A stretch of 64,000 nt of DNA, from NCBI GenBank assembly GCA_910576975.1, contig CAJTJY010000021.1:1-64000 (forward strand). Reading direction: 5' to 3'. Each line of letters starts with the position of its first letter. Positions within the stretch are counted from its first letter, which is position 1. The notes beneath the pieces were generated by a model. That model had not been told where the DNA came from. It worked only from the letters and a program-made list of their open reading frames with translations, and searched no databases. Origin of the DNA: an uncultured Lachnospiraceae bacterium (GTDB lineage Bacteria > Bacillota > Clostridia > Lachnospirales > Lachnospiraceae). The translations under genes and the position numbers were made by a program. Positions 15,843-24,646 of this stretch are shown one piece after another.

Positions 15843-16633
15843 TGGTCAAAAATTTTTGCAACGTTTTATATTAAAAATTAGTTTCCATATTTGTGATCAG
15901 TCCGTGCCTGATAAGGCGTACGATATCCATTATGGCTGTGTGGACGAACATGGTTGTATGTGACATAGGCAAATTCTTCCACCGCCTGATACAGAGCTTC
16001 TTCTGTATGAAACTCGTACAAATAGATGCATTCGTTTTTCAGAGTGTTAAAATATCTTTTCATGGGGGCATTGTCGTAGGGATATCCCGCTACCCCGTTA
16101 TGCGCATGATAAATATGCCTGATCTGTGCTTTTACTATTTCTTTTTGGGCATAATAACCCGCCTTACGGTGTTTCCGGTAGTTGTAATAAGCATTCGGGC
16201 AGATGCCAAGCCGCCTCAGCAGCCAGCGGATTCCGAATTCTTTGCCGTGCTGTTCCATGAACCGATAAGCCTCTAATCGAGTTCCTTTGCGAAGCATGCT
16301 GCTGCTTTTTTTAAGAACAGAAATTCCCTTCTAAACTCCTCGTTTTCTCTTTTCAGATTAAGTATCTCTTTCATGTTGTCATACTCTGTTTTTGTATTGG
16401 GGCTTATCCAGCATTCTTCTTTGAATTCATTGCACCAGCTGCGGATGGTCTCTTTGGAAACGCTGTATTCCGTGGTGATGCTGTTCATGGTGCGGCATTC
16501 CTCTAAACGGAGGCGAACAATTTTCTTTTTAAATTCAGGGTTGTAATTTTGCAGCATAATAAGTACCTCTTTTCCTTGTAGATTGATTATATCTTATTAG
16601 CCACTGCTGTTACAACTTTACTTTATCACAACA
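15838..16633 (-). mobile_element. IS3-type insertion element with internal deletion
   Basis: The left end TGTAGTGGTCAAA (15838 onward) and the reverse complement of the right end, TGTTGTGATAAAG (down from 16633), are imperfect inverted repeats framing two overlapping minus-strand ORFs of an IS3/IS150-like transposase. The 796-bp size is short for this family (about 1.2-1.5 kb) because the catalytic core is missing. The right end lands inside another ORF (16634-16773), showing the insertion target. Exact ends are estimated by eye. Confidence 0.65.
15878..16557 (-). pseudogene. IS3-family transposase, orfA intact and orfB missing most of the DDE core
   Basis: OrfA (minus, 16557-16273) reads 'NPEFKKKIVRLRLEECRTMN' with a helix-turn-helix and a leucine-zipper-like tail, the normal orfA pattern. 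OrfB (minus, 16297-15878) starts normally ('LEAYRFMEQHGKEFGIRWLLRRLGI') but jumps from 'IYHAHNGVAGYPYDNAPMKRYF' straight to the end of the rve domain ('NTLKNECIYLYEF', 'VRPHSHNGYRTPYQA'). About 130 residues with the first two catalytic aspartates are absent. The likely cause is recombination between similar GV-x-GY and AGYPYDNAP-coding segments. The product cannot transpose. Confidence 0.8.
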
Positions 16634-16773
16634 CTGCCCCCTATGTATCGCCAATCTGGTGGGCAGTAGTGGGTGGATGAGAAGTCATACAGGATTTCTT
16701 TCACCCAACAGATTAGGTCAAGGTTTCTTTCATCATCTGCTTGTGCAATTATTTCTCTGATTGTTTGTTCCAT
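16634..16773 (-). pseudogene. N-terminal fragment of a hypothetical element protein, cut by the IS
   Basis: On the minus strand an ATG at 16773 (after AAAGGATCTGACAC) opens 'EQTIREIIAQADDERNLDLI', then 'CWVKEILYDFSS' and 'CPPDWRYIGGSVVI', about 46 residues, and then runs into the end of the IS3-type element. It looks like a small element protein interrupted by the insertion. The rest is not found on the other side of the IS. Confidence 0.5.
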
Positions 16774-16983
16774 GTGTCAGATCCTTTCGTTATGGCTGGT
16801 TTTCGGGTAGCAAAATAGAGCCAGTTTTACGGCTGGCTCCAAAGCCGTTTCTTTTTAGCTGTCGGCAAATTTGCACCCGCATTTTTTCTCTTGCGCTTCG
16901 TTGCCAGATATGCTATCTTATAGACAGAAAAAGGGAAAGACGTAAAAGCGGCTACCCTTAAATAATAAACAAACTGCTTTTAC

Positions 16984-17025
16984 AAACGGTCATCACTATT
17001 GTGAATAGTGGCGGCTGTTTTTTCT
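16984..17025 (+). terminator. Terminator-like hairpin
   Basis: AAACGGTCATCACTATT (16984-17000) pairs with AATAGTGGCGGCTGTTT (17004-17020) around GTG, with one mismatch and a few G-T pairs, followed by more T residues. No intact gene ends just upstream. Confidence 0.7.
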
Positions 17026-17109
17026 TGTTTGAGTATGTTACTTGTTGATACTTGATTGATACCAGATAAGGATAAATTTTTTGACCTATATATACATAGG
17101 TTCTTTTGA

Positions 17110-17138
17110 TTGAGTATCAGCTTTCCATATGTTATAAT
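17110..17138 (+). promoter_or_regulatory. Promoter of the small toxin gene
   Basis: TTGAGT (17110-17115) and TATAAT (17133-17138) with a 17-base spacer. Transcription would start near 17145, giving a leader of about 74 bases before the toxin ATG. Confidence 0.7.
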
Positions 17139-17218
17139 GAACTCGTGTAATTGAAAAGAAAGTAGGATGTGATTTTCCGATGGATGCCCTCTAGTCTAAC
17201 GAAAGAGGGTGATGCCCT

Positions 17219-17299
17219 ATGAGTATAATGGAAGTTCTTACATTATTACTTGTATTGTTTGCGGCTCTGTCTTACATAGACAATCATAAAAAGAAATAA
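17219..17299 (+). CDS. Putative type I toxin, 26-residue hydrophobic peptide
   Basis: The ATG at 17219 opens a 26-residue peptide: 'MSIMEVLTLLLVLFAALSYI' followed by 'DNHKKK', a single membrane helix with a charged tail, the usual shape of Fst/TxpA/BsrG-like toxins and so-called holin-like toxins. The ribosome site GAGGGTG lies in the right arm of the hairpin CCCTCT/AGAGGG (17188-17210), so translation is probably repressed by RNA structure. The stop codon is followed at once by a bidirectional terminator, and a consensus promoter on the other strand (-35 at 17419-17414, -10 at 17396-17391) points back at it. All parts of a type I system are present in sequence. Confidence 0.7.
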   Translation: MSIMEVLTLLLVLFAALSYIDNHKKK

Positions 17300-17335
17300 G
17301 CATCCCTACCGCCCAAGTTTGGATGCTTATTTCTT
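17294..17335. terminator. Bidirectional terminator shared by toxin mRNA and antisense RNA
   Basis: AAATAAGCATCC (17294-17305) pairs perfectly over 12 bp with GGATGCTTATTT (17321-17332) around a 15-base loop. Both flanks are A- or T-rich, so it can stop transcription from either side. Confidence 0.8.
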
Positions 17336-17384
17336 ATAATCATTTTTACTGAGGGCAATCGGAAATTCCATTCCGATCACTTCT
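17294..17384 (-). ncRNA. Putative antisense RNA antitoxin
   Basis: On the minus strand, TTGAAA (17419-17414) and TATAAT (17396-17391) with a 17-base spacer form a consensus promoter. It would start transcription near 17384 toward the toxin gene. The RNA would run through the shared terminator hairpin and overlap the 3' end of the toxin transcript, as in txpA/RatA or bsrG/SR4. The promoter is seen; transcription and function are inferred. Confidence 0.55.
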
Positions 17385-17419
17385 AAGTAGATTATACATG
17401 AGAGCTGCTTGATTTTCAA

Positions 17420-18830
17420 GTGGCTCTTTATATTATTTATCAGAAATATATTGAAAGACGGGATTGTGGCTGACACAATCCGATGCTCGCTATCTCTGTG
17501 GACACTATCACAGGACAATTTTTCTGCGCATCCGATGTCGTGTCTTTACTTTCCGAGAAAGAAAATAATTGAACCTGTCGGTTGTGAGAAGATCAACATA
17601 TATAATCCCAACCGTATCGTCTTAAACACATACTTAATTTTTATCCTTATCTAGTTTCATTCTTCAATTACACATCATTCAGCGGAGAATGTTTTTATTT
17701 TGTGCATAAGTTGGTATTTGCTCAATTATAATTGTTAAATCAGTCGAGGTACGTATATCTACTGTTTACATACCATCTAGAAAAGTTAAAGTATTTTTGA
17801 GTTAAATCTGTAAAAAGGCTGTCTTTAATAGTATATTTAGCAATATCCGCTTTTTCCATTCCTTTTTCTCTTTCATCCCCGCTTTTTCAGTGGGGAAATA
17901 ATCAGGTTATCTTGGTTTTGTTATACAGAAAACCATCCTGTATTCAAGGGTGATTCCTCGCTTGTTTATTAGATGCTATCGTTTTCAAACTTGACACATT
18001 TTTCATCGGTGACACATTTTTTAACACTAATTTTTTGTAAATTTATGTTTTTTAATGAGCGAAAATGAAAAAGATAAAGTGCTGGAAATCTCCAGAAATA
18101 GGCACTTATGGTATTCTGCATAGACAAATGAAAGCCGCACTATAATAAGTATCGGTTGTGATGGATATTCTAAAAAATGATAATCCCTAAAAGATAAAAC
18201 GTAGCCGTAACAATCATAAGTCCATAACAAAAGGTATTTCTGCTTTCTAATATCTCGATCCGTGGCAGTAGTGGGGAGCCGTTGCCGGGGATTGGAACGG
18301 AAAGGAAAGGCTCTGGTCTTGACGTAGCAGAGGAACTTTCTACAGGTGAGCGTGAAGCAAGGGAGAAGCCGGCTTTTTGTGTTGGATTTTTATCTGTGTT
18401 ATAATGGAAGAAGCTGAAAACAGCCCAACGAGACATATCAGAATTTTATTGACGAAGAATGATGTGAGATCAAGAAAGGAAAAGGCAAGGCAGCAAAAAA
18501 GTGGTGAAGTTTGCAGATCGCAAAGCAAAAGCAGAAAAATGGATGGAAAAAATAATATTGCGGTTACGCTTTTATGTGCTGGATTCTTATTACAGCGAAG
18601 TGAAAGTTATCGGGGCAGGTGCGGATGTCCTTGATTTTTGTTTATAAATCTTTGCAGGAGAAGTATTACTGTTGATGAAACGGCGAACGATTATCTGCTA
18701 GTAGTTTGCCAACTATAAAAAGCCGGGGAGATATGAGAGGAATGCAGGCTTATTACATGGTATAATGAACAGAGAAAATTTGAATTCTCACTTGAGGCGC
18801 AGAAGAGTAAGGAAAGATGCTTAAGGAAAA
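17420..18830. other. Non-coding or decayed stretch
   Basis: No convincing gene. A hairpin GGATTGTG/CACAATCC lies near 17461-17484. AATTTTTATCCTTATCTAG (17636-17654) is an inverted copy of a segment at 17063-17081, upstream of the toxin promoter. A minus-strand open frame at 18436-18170 ends in a hydrophobic helix ('MIVTATFYLLGIIIF') after a proline/serine-rich part and may be the tail of a lost membrane or surface protein. Around 18480-18640 short lysine-rich coding-like stretches in changing frames suggest a degraded gene. A TATAAT box lies at 18401. Confidence 0.4.
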
Positions 18831-19169
18831 ATGCTGGATATATTAATTGTGGAAGATAACAAAGAAATAGGTATTTTGCTGTGTGATTTTTTTCGTAAGG
18901 AGAATTACATGGTTAGTGTAGCTCAAACAGGTGAAAAAGCTTTGGAATTGTATGAAAGATATGGAGCCAGAGTGATTGTGTTGGACATTATGCTTCCTGG
19001 AATGGATGGATTTGCGGTTTGTTCTAAGATTAGGGAGACTTCCAATACCCATATTTTAATAGCTAGTGCCAAGGTGGAAAAGAATGATAAATTAAAAGGC
19101 TTAAATCTTGGCGCAGATGATTACATTGAAAAACCTTATGATGTAGATATTTTAATTGCCAAGATTAAA
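18831..19169 (+). pseudogene. OmpR-type response regulator, receiver domain only
   Basis: The 113-residue frame is a complete receiver domain: 'LIVEDN' with the acidic pair, 'VIVLDIMLPGMDGFAV' with the phospho-accepting aspartate, 'ILIASAK' with the conserved S/T, and 'GADDYIEKPYD' with the lysine. It stops at 19170 directly after 'ILIAKIK', where the linker and winged-helix DNA-binding domain should follow. The bases after the stop belong to the end of an ABC transporter ATPase gene. A deletion has therefore joined the front of a regulator to the back of a transporter gene. Confidence 0.85.
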
Positions 19170-19383
19170 TGAGGTAATGGAGGAACTGGTAAAGTTAAAC
19201 GAAGAAGGAATAACGATCATGATGGTAACTCATGATGCAAAGGTAGCCGCAATGTGTTCCAGAGTGCTGTATATTGTAGATGGTAACATTAAGGGCGAGT
19301 ATATAAGTCCTAAAGACTTCGAGATAAAAGAGAAAGATAGAGAGAGATTATTAAATAACTGGTTATTGGAACTGGGATGGTAA
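19170..19383 (+). pseudogene. C-terminal fragment of an ABC transporter ATPase
   Basis: The frame 'NEVMEELVKLNEEGITIMMVTHDAKVAAMCSRVLYIVDGNIKGEY' contains the H-loop histidine (VTHD) and D-loop-distal end of an ABC ATPase of the BceA/MacB type, ending in 'LLNNWLLELGW'. Walker A, Walker B and signature motifs are missing. The ending matches that of the intact ATPase at 23760-24500 ('LVNNWLLKMGW'), so the two came from related systems. It was fused by deletion to the truncated response regulator just upstream. Confidence 0.85.
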
Positions 19384-19426
19384 GAATATTTTTCTTTCCT
19401 TGACGCATTCAGTTTTTATCGAAAGG

Positions 19427-19651
19427 ATGCTAAAACATAATAGAAATATTCAGATTTTACATGGCAATAAGCTGCAGACAATTTTTGATAACCACATTCC
19501 AGAGGTATCATTAAAGCAATTTATGTTATTATCAATAGTCAGGCAATCAAAAGAGCAACTAACATTGACGCAGCTAGGAAGCTTGCTGGGTTGCTCAAGG
19601 CAAAATGTTAAAAAGATCGCAGACGATAAAAGTAAAAATGAGCAACGGTGA
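19427..19651 (+). pseudogene. MarR-family regulator, C-terminally truncated
   Basis: From the ATG at 19427, 74 residues show the first helices of a MarR regulator: 'FDNHIPEVSLKQFMLLSIV', 'LTLTQLGSLLGCSRQNVKKIADD' (recognition region). The frame then ends at TGA after 'KSKNEQR', before the beta wing and the dimerisation helix. Normal MarR proteins have 140-150 residues. It sits upstream of the flavodoxin-like gene, which it may once have regulated. Confidence 0.65.
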
Positions 19652-19751
19652 TTAGATATAGAGGCAATAGCGGGAACTACAATGAGCAGAAAATATATCT
19701 TATAAGCTGCTGAATATGTAATGAAAATTTAGAAAAGGGAGATTTAAGCAG

Positions 19752-20273
19752 ATGAAAACAATTGTAATTTATAACTCGCAAACAGGATTTACAAAACGAT
19801 ACGCCGAATGGATCGCAGAAGCAGCAGGAGCTGACTGCCTTGAATTATCAGTGGCAAAAAGAAAAAACATGGATTCATACGAAGCGGTCGTTTTTGGAGG
19901 CTGGGCGTGTGCAGGGAGTATCAACAAGCTTAATTGGCTTAAAGGCAATATAGAGAAATGGGTGGATAAGAAGCTGATTGCGTTTTGTGTTGGCGCAAGT
20001 CCAATGGATAGTCCGGAAATAAAGCGGGCTCTTAAAGAGAATTTTAAAGGATTGGAGTCGAAAAAAGTAAGTGTATTTTATTGCCCAGGCGGACTTAACT
20101 ATGAAAAAATGCCTGCTTCGTCAAAATTTATGATGAAAATGTTTATAAAGATGCTGAAAGCCAAAAAAGATAAAACAGAAACAGATCGAGAAATGATAAA
20201 GATGATTTCAAGCTCCTATGATATTTCAGACAAGAAATATATTGAACCTATTTTGGAATGCTTGAAAAGTTAA
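19752..20273 (+). CDS. Flavodoxin-domain protein
   Basis: The ATG follows AAAAGGGAGATTTAAGCAG. The 173-residue protein starts 'KTIVIYNSQTGFTKRYAEWIAEA', the FMN phosphate-binding loop (T/S-x-T-G-x-T/N-K) after a beta strand. 'SYEAVVFGGWACAG' and 'LIAFCVGASPMDSPE' are the next flavin-contacting loops, as in protoporphyrinogen-oxidase-like (HemG type) flavodoxins. A basic C-terminal extension follows ('MFIKMLKAKKDK'). It probably carries electrons in a redox reaction; partners are not visible. It is intact, unlike its neighbours. Confidence 0.8.
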   Translation: MKTIVIYNSQTGFTKRYAEWIAEAAGADCLELSVAKRKNMDSYEAVVFGGWACAGSINKLNWLKGNIEKWVDKKLIAFCVGASPMDSPEIKRALKENFKGLESKKVSVFYCPGGLNYEKMPASSKFMMKMFIKMLKAKKDKTETDREMIKMISSSYDISDKKYIEPILECLKS

Positions 20274-20484
20274 ATCTTCCTGAAAAGCGCTTGATTGTTT
20301 CAGTGGCTATCCAGGCAATATTTTCTGGAAAGGGTATAGATTAGTCTCCCGAAGGTCTCTCTGCCTTTGGAAACATAGACATCTTGCACAGAAAAGCGTT
20401 GCGGAAAGTGGGGCTGTCACATTAAGATATTCACTTGTTCAAAAGGCTTACATTGCAAAATGGGAAACTAAAAAAGCAGAGATA
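20274..20484. repeat. Intergenic patch with decayed copies of two repeat families
   Basis: GGTCTCTCTGCCTTTGGAAA near 20354 and CATAGACATCTTGCACAGAA just after it resemble the inner part of the 185-bp repeat at 25246-25430. GGGGCTGTCACATTAAGATA near 20411 resembles the arm of the palindrome at 49448-49553. No gene is seen here. These are eye-alignments and may be fragmentary copies. Confidence 0.4.
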
Positions 20485-20534
20485 TTGACAAATTTTATGA
20501 AAAATGCTAAAATACAAACCGACAGTATGTCGGT
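20485..20534 (+). promoter_or_regulatory. Promoter and TetR-type operator of the ABC transporter locus
   Basis: TTGACA (20485-20490) and TAAAAT (20508-20513) have a 17-base spacer. Immediately after the -10 box stands the perfect palindrome ACCGACAGTATGTCGGT (20518-20534, 7-bp arms). It covers the expected transcription start, and the TetR gene begins 24 bases later. TetR proteins usually bind such sites, so autoregulation is likely. Confidence 0.8.
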
Positions 20535-20558
20535 AAATGATGCTATTAGGGAGGAAAA

Positions 20559-21203
20559 ATGCGAGTAGTCAAAAAAGCGAGTGTGCGAAAAAATGAGATA
20601 TTGGATGTTGCCGAACGATTATTCGGAACAAAGGGTTTTGACAGTACTAGTACCAATGATATTCTCAATGAGATTGGAATTGCCCGTGGAACACTCTATT
20701 ATCACTTCAAGTCGAAAGAGGACATTCTGGATGCCATGATTCAGCGGATGACGGATGGCCTGGTGAAAAAAGCAAGCGGGATAGCTGAGAAGAAGACCAT
20801 GCCAGTATTGGAACGCCTAACCTTGATGATGCTGGCATTGAACGTGGATAACGATCTTGGTCATGAAATTATGGAACAGGTACATAAGCCGCAAAACGCC
20901 TTGATGCATCAAAAAATGCAGCAACGTTTGCTGACTGGCATTATTCCCATTATTGCCAGCTTGATCGAAGAAGGGACCTCCCAAGGAATTTGCCAAACGG
21001 ATTACCCAGCGGAAGTGGCGGAGATGACGCTGCTCTACTCAAGCACGGTGTTTGATGTCCTTACAGAACATAGCGAGGAGGAGCGGCAGAAAAAAATTGC
21101 TGCTTTCGTGTATAATTTGGAACGACTACTGGGGATGGAGCGAGGCAGCATGCAAAAAGCGATCATTCCAATCTTTCAGGGGGCAAAAGTTGATCGAGAA
21201 TAA
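20559..21203 (+). CDS. TetR/AcrR-family transcriptional repressor
   Basis: The ATG follows TAGGGAGGAAAA. The N-terminus 'KNEILDVAERLFGTKGFDSTSTNDILNEIGIARGTLYYHFKSKEDILDAM' is a textbook TetR helix-turn-helix. The remaining 150 residues form the helical ligand-binding part ('LTLMMLALNVDNDLGHEIMEQ'). The 214-residue length is normal. A palindromic operator overlaps its own promoter (20518-20534). Downstream is an ABC transporter (permease 21358-23754, broken; ATPase 23760-24500), which it probably controls in response to a toxic small molecule. Confidence 0.9.
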   Translation: MRVVKKASVRKNEILDVAERLFGTKGFDSTSTNDILNEIGIARGTLYYHFKSKEDILDAMIQRMTDGLVKKASGIAEKKTMPVLERLTLMMLALNVDNDLGHEIMEQVHKPQNALMHQKMQQRLLTGIIPIIASLIEEGTSQGICQTDYPAEVAEMTLLYSSTVFDVLTEHSEEERQKKIAAFVYNLERLLGMERGSMQKAIIPIFQGAKVDRE

Positions 21204-21357
21204 AGCCACTACGATTAATTAGCTGCAAAAAAGGACTGGTGCAAGGCAACCAGGGCTGTTGCGCTAACATTGTGATGATTATGAGCGACGTGTTGAGTGC
21301 CGCCGCATTGTCACGCTATGTGATCAAAAGAGCCAGAGTGTTGGAAAAGGAGTCATC

Positions 21358-23754
21358 ATGATAAAAAAATTGATTTTCAACGATGTGCGGCACAATAAGC
21401 TGATGTCCGCCGTTACGGTTTTCTTTATGACAATTTCCGCCGCTCTGCTGGCGCTGACAGTACTATTGTGCACGAATCTGCTGGGAGCTATCGATAACTT
21501 GATGGACAATGCTATCGTGCCTGACTTCATGCAAATGCATGCAGGAGAGGTGAAAGAAAGGGTGTTAGCATCATTTGCGGATAACAGCCCACAGGTGCAA
21601 GACTGGCAGCTGTGCCGTTTTTTGAACCTGGACAACAGCCAGATTGTTCTTGGCGGGCACAATTTGATAGATAGTACGCAAGACAACGGTCTGTGTGTGC
21701 AGGGGCAACGTTTTGACTTCCTGCTGGATATGGACGGCAAACTTCCGATAGTCTTGCCAGGAAAAGTATATGTTCCGATATCCTATCGCGCCCAGTATGG
21801 CGTAGCGCCAGGGGATGTGCTGGAAATTGGGGAACGGAAGCTTACAGTTGCTGGTTTTATCAGGGACGCGCAGATGAACTCGATGATGGCATCGTCGAAA
21901 CGTTTCCTGGTCAGTGAAAAGGACTATCGAGCGCTGACCGATCAGGGGCAGGAGGAATATTTGATTGAATTTCTCTTGGATGACGGAGCGGATATAAATA
22001 ATTTTCAATCGGACTATTTGGACCAGGGGCTGCCTTGCAATGGGCCTTTGGTCACGCGCCCGCTGATTCGGATGATGAATGCGCTGTCGGATGGTATGAT
22101 GATTTTTGTCATTTTCCTTGTAAGCATCATGGTGCTGCTGATCGCCATGCTTTGCATTCATTTTATCCTTGCGCTGCAAATGGAACGAGATAGGAAAGAA
22201 GCAGGAATGTTGAAAGCCCTCGGTATTGACAGGCGGGAAATTAAACGCATCTATTTCGCCAAATATCTTTTAGTTTCTGCTTGTGGCGCACTGGTTGGAC
22301 TTGGCTTAGCTGCGGCGGCACAAGAACCACTTGCAAAACAACTCCGGGAACTGTATGGTTCAGCGGATCAGGGGGTATCGAATGGCATTGCCGCCCTTTT
22401 AGCGTCGCTGCTGTCGGTTGGGATTATACTGCTTTCTGTCAATCAATCCCTGAAAAAGACAGATAATTTGTCTGTACTGGACGCGCTGTTTCCGGTTCAG
22501 AAAAAGCAAAAGGTCAGGAGGCAATATTTGCTGATTGGCGTTATGACGGCGATTTGCACATTTTTAATGCTGGTACCGAAAAATTTGCATAATACCCTGT
22601 GTTCCCCGGTGTTTGTAACTTATATGGGCATTGGTAGCGGGGAACTGCGCATAGATGTGCGGCAGAGGGAGGATATTGACCGCATGACTGATCAAATTGC
22701 CGCCGTTTTGGAACATGACTTGCAGGTGGAAAAATATGTTGTCCTTCAGACTAGTGTGCTGACACATTTATATCTGGTGAAACTCTGCAGAACGATTGTT
22801 CATCAGCAAGACGGAAGAAGGAGGCGATGCGGTGGCATCGTTGACTGATGACAACGCAGTCTGATGGGCAATCGGGCAAGGAGGTTTGCCTGAATATAAA
22901 TGTGTCAGCACACTAGTTCCTGTTCCGCTATTCTGCCAGATGGAGAAACAGTCAGCCTGACGGTAGAAATGGGGAACCATCTTGCTTTCCCAGTCATCTT
23001 CTCTCAGGGAAAGCCGCCAACAGCGCAGGGGGAGATCGCATTTTCCTCATTGAACGCAGCGGAATTGGGCCTCTCGGTTGGGGATTCTTTGCAATTGGTG
23101 ATAGATGGCGAAATCATTCCCTATGACCTCTGTGGCATCTACTCCGACATTACCAATGGCGGAAAAACTGCGAAAATCAGCGGCAGGTCGAGCCAAACAC
23201 CAGTGATCTGGAGCGTTCTGTATGTTTCATTGCATGAATCCGCAGACAGCGAACAGTGGATCGAGCAATACCAGCTAGCAGGCATAGAGGTGACAAATAT
23301 TTCAGACTATGTGAGGGAAACCTATGCGCAGACCCTGGCGCAGCTTTCTCTGGCGTCCGGGGTTGCTGAAGTCATTGCTGTGTTGGTGACTGCTGTGGTG
23401 CTGGCTCTGTTTCTGCGGTTGATCGTGGAGCAGGAGCGCTACACGATTTCTCTTCACAAAGCTTTGGGTTTCACTAGCAAAGAATTGAAGCGGGTCTGCT
23501 TTTTTAAAGGTTTTTTTCCCTCTATGATAGGGATTGCAATTGGCGTCATACTGGGAAATCTGTTGGGCGAAGGTCTTTGCGGAATTATATTGCAAGCCTT
23601 GGGCGCAGAGGGGGTTCGTTTTGTGATTGACTGGAGTCAGTTGCTGGCTTCGGCTTTGATCCCTGTGCTTATAACATCCGCTCTAGCCATTTGGACCGGT
23701 ATCACAGGCATTCAAAAAGTCAAAGCCTTTGAGTGCTGCATGGGAAAGGAGTAA
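21358..23754 (+). pseudogene. FtsX-like ABC transporter permease, split by a MITE
   Basis: The first part (21358-22752) starts 'IKKLIFNDVRHNKLMSAVTVFFMTI' with an N-terminal membrane helix, a large extracellular domain, and FtsX-type helices ('MMIFVIFLVSIMVLLIAMLCIHFI', 'KEAGMLKALGIDRREIKRIYF'). The second part (22916-23754) resumes the extracellular domain ('ILPDGETVSLTVEMGNHLAF') and ends with a second FtsX block ('ISLHKALGFTSKELKRVCFF'). Between them sits a 160-bp MITE with TA duplication. Removing the MITE plus one TA (162 bp) restores one in-frame protein of about 744 residues ('VVLQTSSCSAILPDG'). As it stands, translation stops inside the MITE. The ATPase gene follows 5 bases after the stop. 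Confidence 0.85.
22754..22913 (+). mobile_element. 160-bp MITE, copy 1, with TA target duplication
   Basis: The ends GTGTGCTGACACATTTATAT and its reverse complement near 22894-22913 are perfect terminal inverted repeats of about 20 bp, flanked by TA on both sides (22752-22753 and 22914-22915). The interior has a CGATGC/GCATCG hairpin and no gene. TA duplication and size fit MITEs mobilised by IS630/Tc1-mariner transposases. The inverted twin lies at 24812-24971. Confidence 0.85.
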
Positions 23755-23759
23755 CGCTA

Positions 23760-24500
23760 ATGGAACCATTATTGCGAGTAAAGGGCTTATCGAAAAGCGG
23801 AATATTGAATGATATTTCCTTTGAAATGGGGCAAGGAGAGATGTTAGCAGTCATGGGGCCGTCCGGTTCTGGAAAGTCTACGCTGCTCTATAACGTGTCA
23901 GGCATGGATCAGCCTGCCAGCGGAGAGGTCTGGCTGCGGAATACAGAGATCACCGGACTTGCCGAGGATCAAAAGGCAAGGCTGCGTCTGCATCGCATGG
24001 GATTTGTGTTCCAGCAGATGAATATGATGACCAACTTGAATATCCTCGATAATATTCTGCTGTCGGCGCTACATGCCAATAGAGGCAGAAAGATGAAGGC
24101 AGTGTTACAGCTTCGGGCGCAAATATTAATGGAGAAACTCTCCATTTCTGGTCTGGAAGAGCGGAAAATTACCGAGGTTTCCGGGGGTCAGCTTCAGCGT
24201 GCCTGTATCTGCCGGAGTCTCATCAATGAGCCGGAAATCCTCTTTGCGGACGAACCAACCGGGGCGCTCAATAAAGGTGCGGCCGAGGAGGTCATGGCAG
24301 AGTTGGAAAAGCTAAACCGTGAGGGGATGGCGATGCTGATCGTGACCCACGACAGCAAGGTAGCCAGCCGCTGCGACAGGATCATATACCTGCTGGACGG
24401 CCGTATTTGCGGGGAATTGATGCTGGGCAAAGTGACAGGAAGATTAGAGAGACAGCGGACAGACTTAGTAAACAACTGGTTGCTAAAAATGGGTTGGTAA
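23760..24500 (+). CDS. ABC transporter ATP-binding protein (MacB/BceA type)
   Basis: The ATG at 23760 follows AAAGGAGTAACGCTA. The 246-residue protein has Walker A ('GPSGSGKSTLLYNVSG'), the Q-loop ('GFVFQQMNMM'), the signature ('VSGGQLQRACICRSL'), Walker B with glutamate ('EILFADEPTGALN') and the H-loop ('LIVTHDSKVASRC'). All functional motifs are intact. It belongs to the LolD/MacB/BceA branch that pairs with FtsX-like permeases; its partner permease directly upstream is broken by a MITE, so the complex is probably not working. A TetR gene leads the operon. Confidence 0.92.
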   Translation: MEPLLRVKGLSKSGILNDISFEMGQGEMLAVMGPSGSGKSTLLYNVSGMDQPASGEVWLRNTEITGLAEDQKARLRLHRMGFVFQQMNMMTNLNILDNILLSALHANRGRKMKAVLQLRAQILMEKLSISGLEERKITEVSGGQLQRACICRSLINEPEILFADEPTGALNKGAAEEVMAELEKLNREGMAMLIVTHDSKVASRCDRIIYLLDGRICGELMLGKVTGRLERQRTDLVNNWLLKMGW

Positions 24501-24646
24501 AATGAAATTATCGTAGATTTTTAGCCTTGCATGCTAAAACAAGGCGCAGCTGCAGATGCGAACGGATACGGAGCTGATATCTCACGTGATGTTGTTTCCT
24601 TTAAAAGTCGTCAAATTATAATCAGGATTAGTAGGAGGTACTGTAA

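Noticed and set aside
16761..16961. Plus-strand 66-codon open frame
   Set aside because: Overlaps the start of the minus-strand gene cut by the IS and has no ribosome site or family pattern.
17187..17335. Riboswitch in front of the small peptide gene
   Set aside because: The hairpin only buries the ribosome site, and the opposing promoter and shared terminator fit a type I toxin-antitoxin locus better.
18377..18634. Plus-strand 85-codon open frame
   Set aside because: Frame-changing, low-complexity basic sequence in a decayed region; no Shine-Dalgarno site.
21571..22179. Minus-strand 202-codon open frame
   Set aside because: Antisense to the FtsX-like permease, whose membrane and FtsX patterns are clear on the plus strand.
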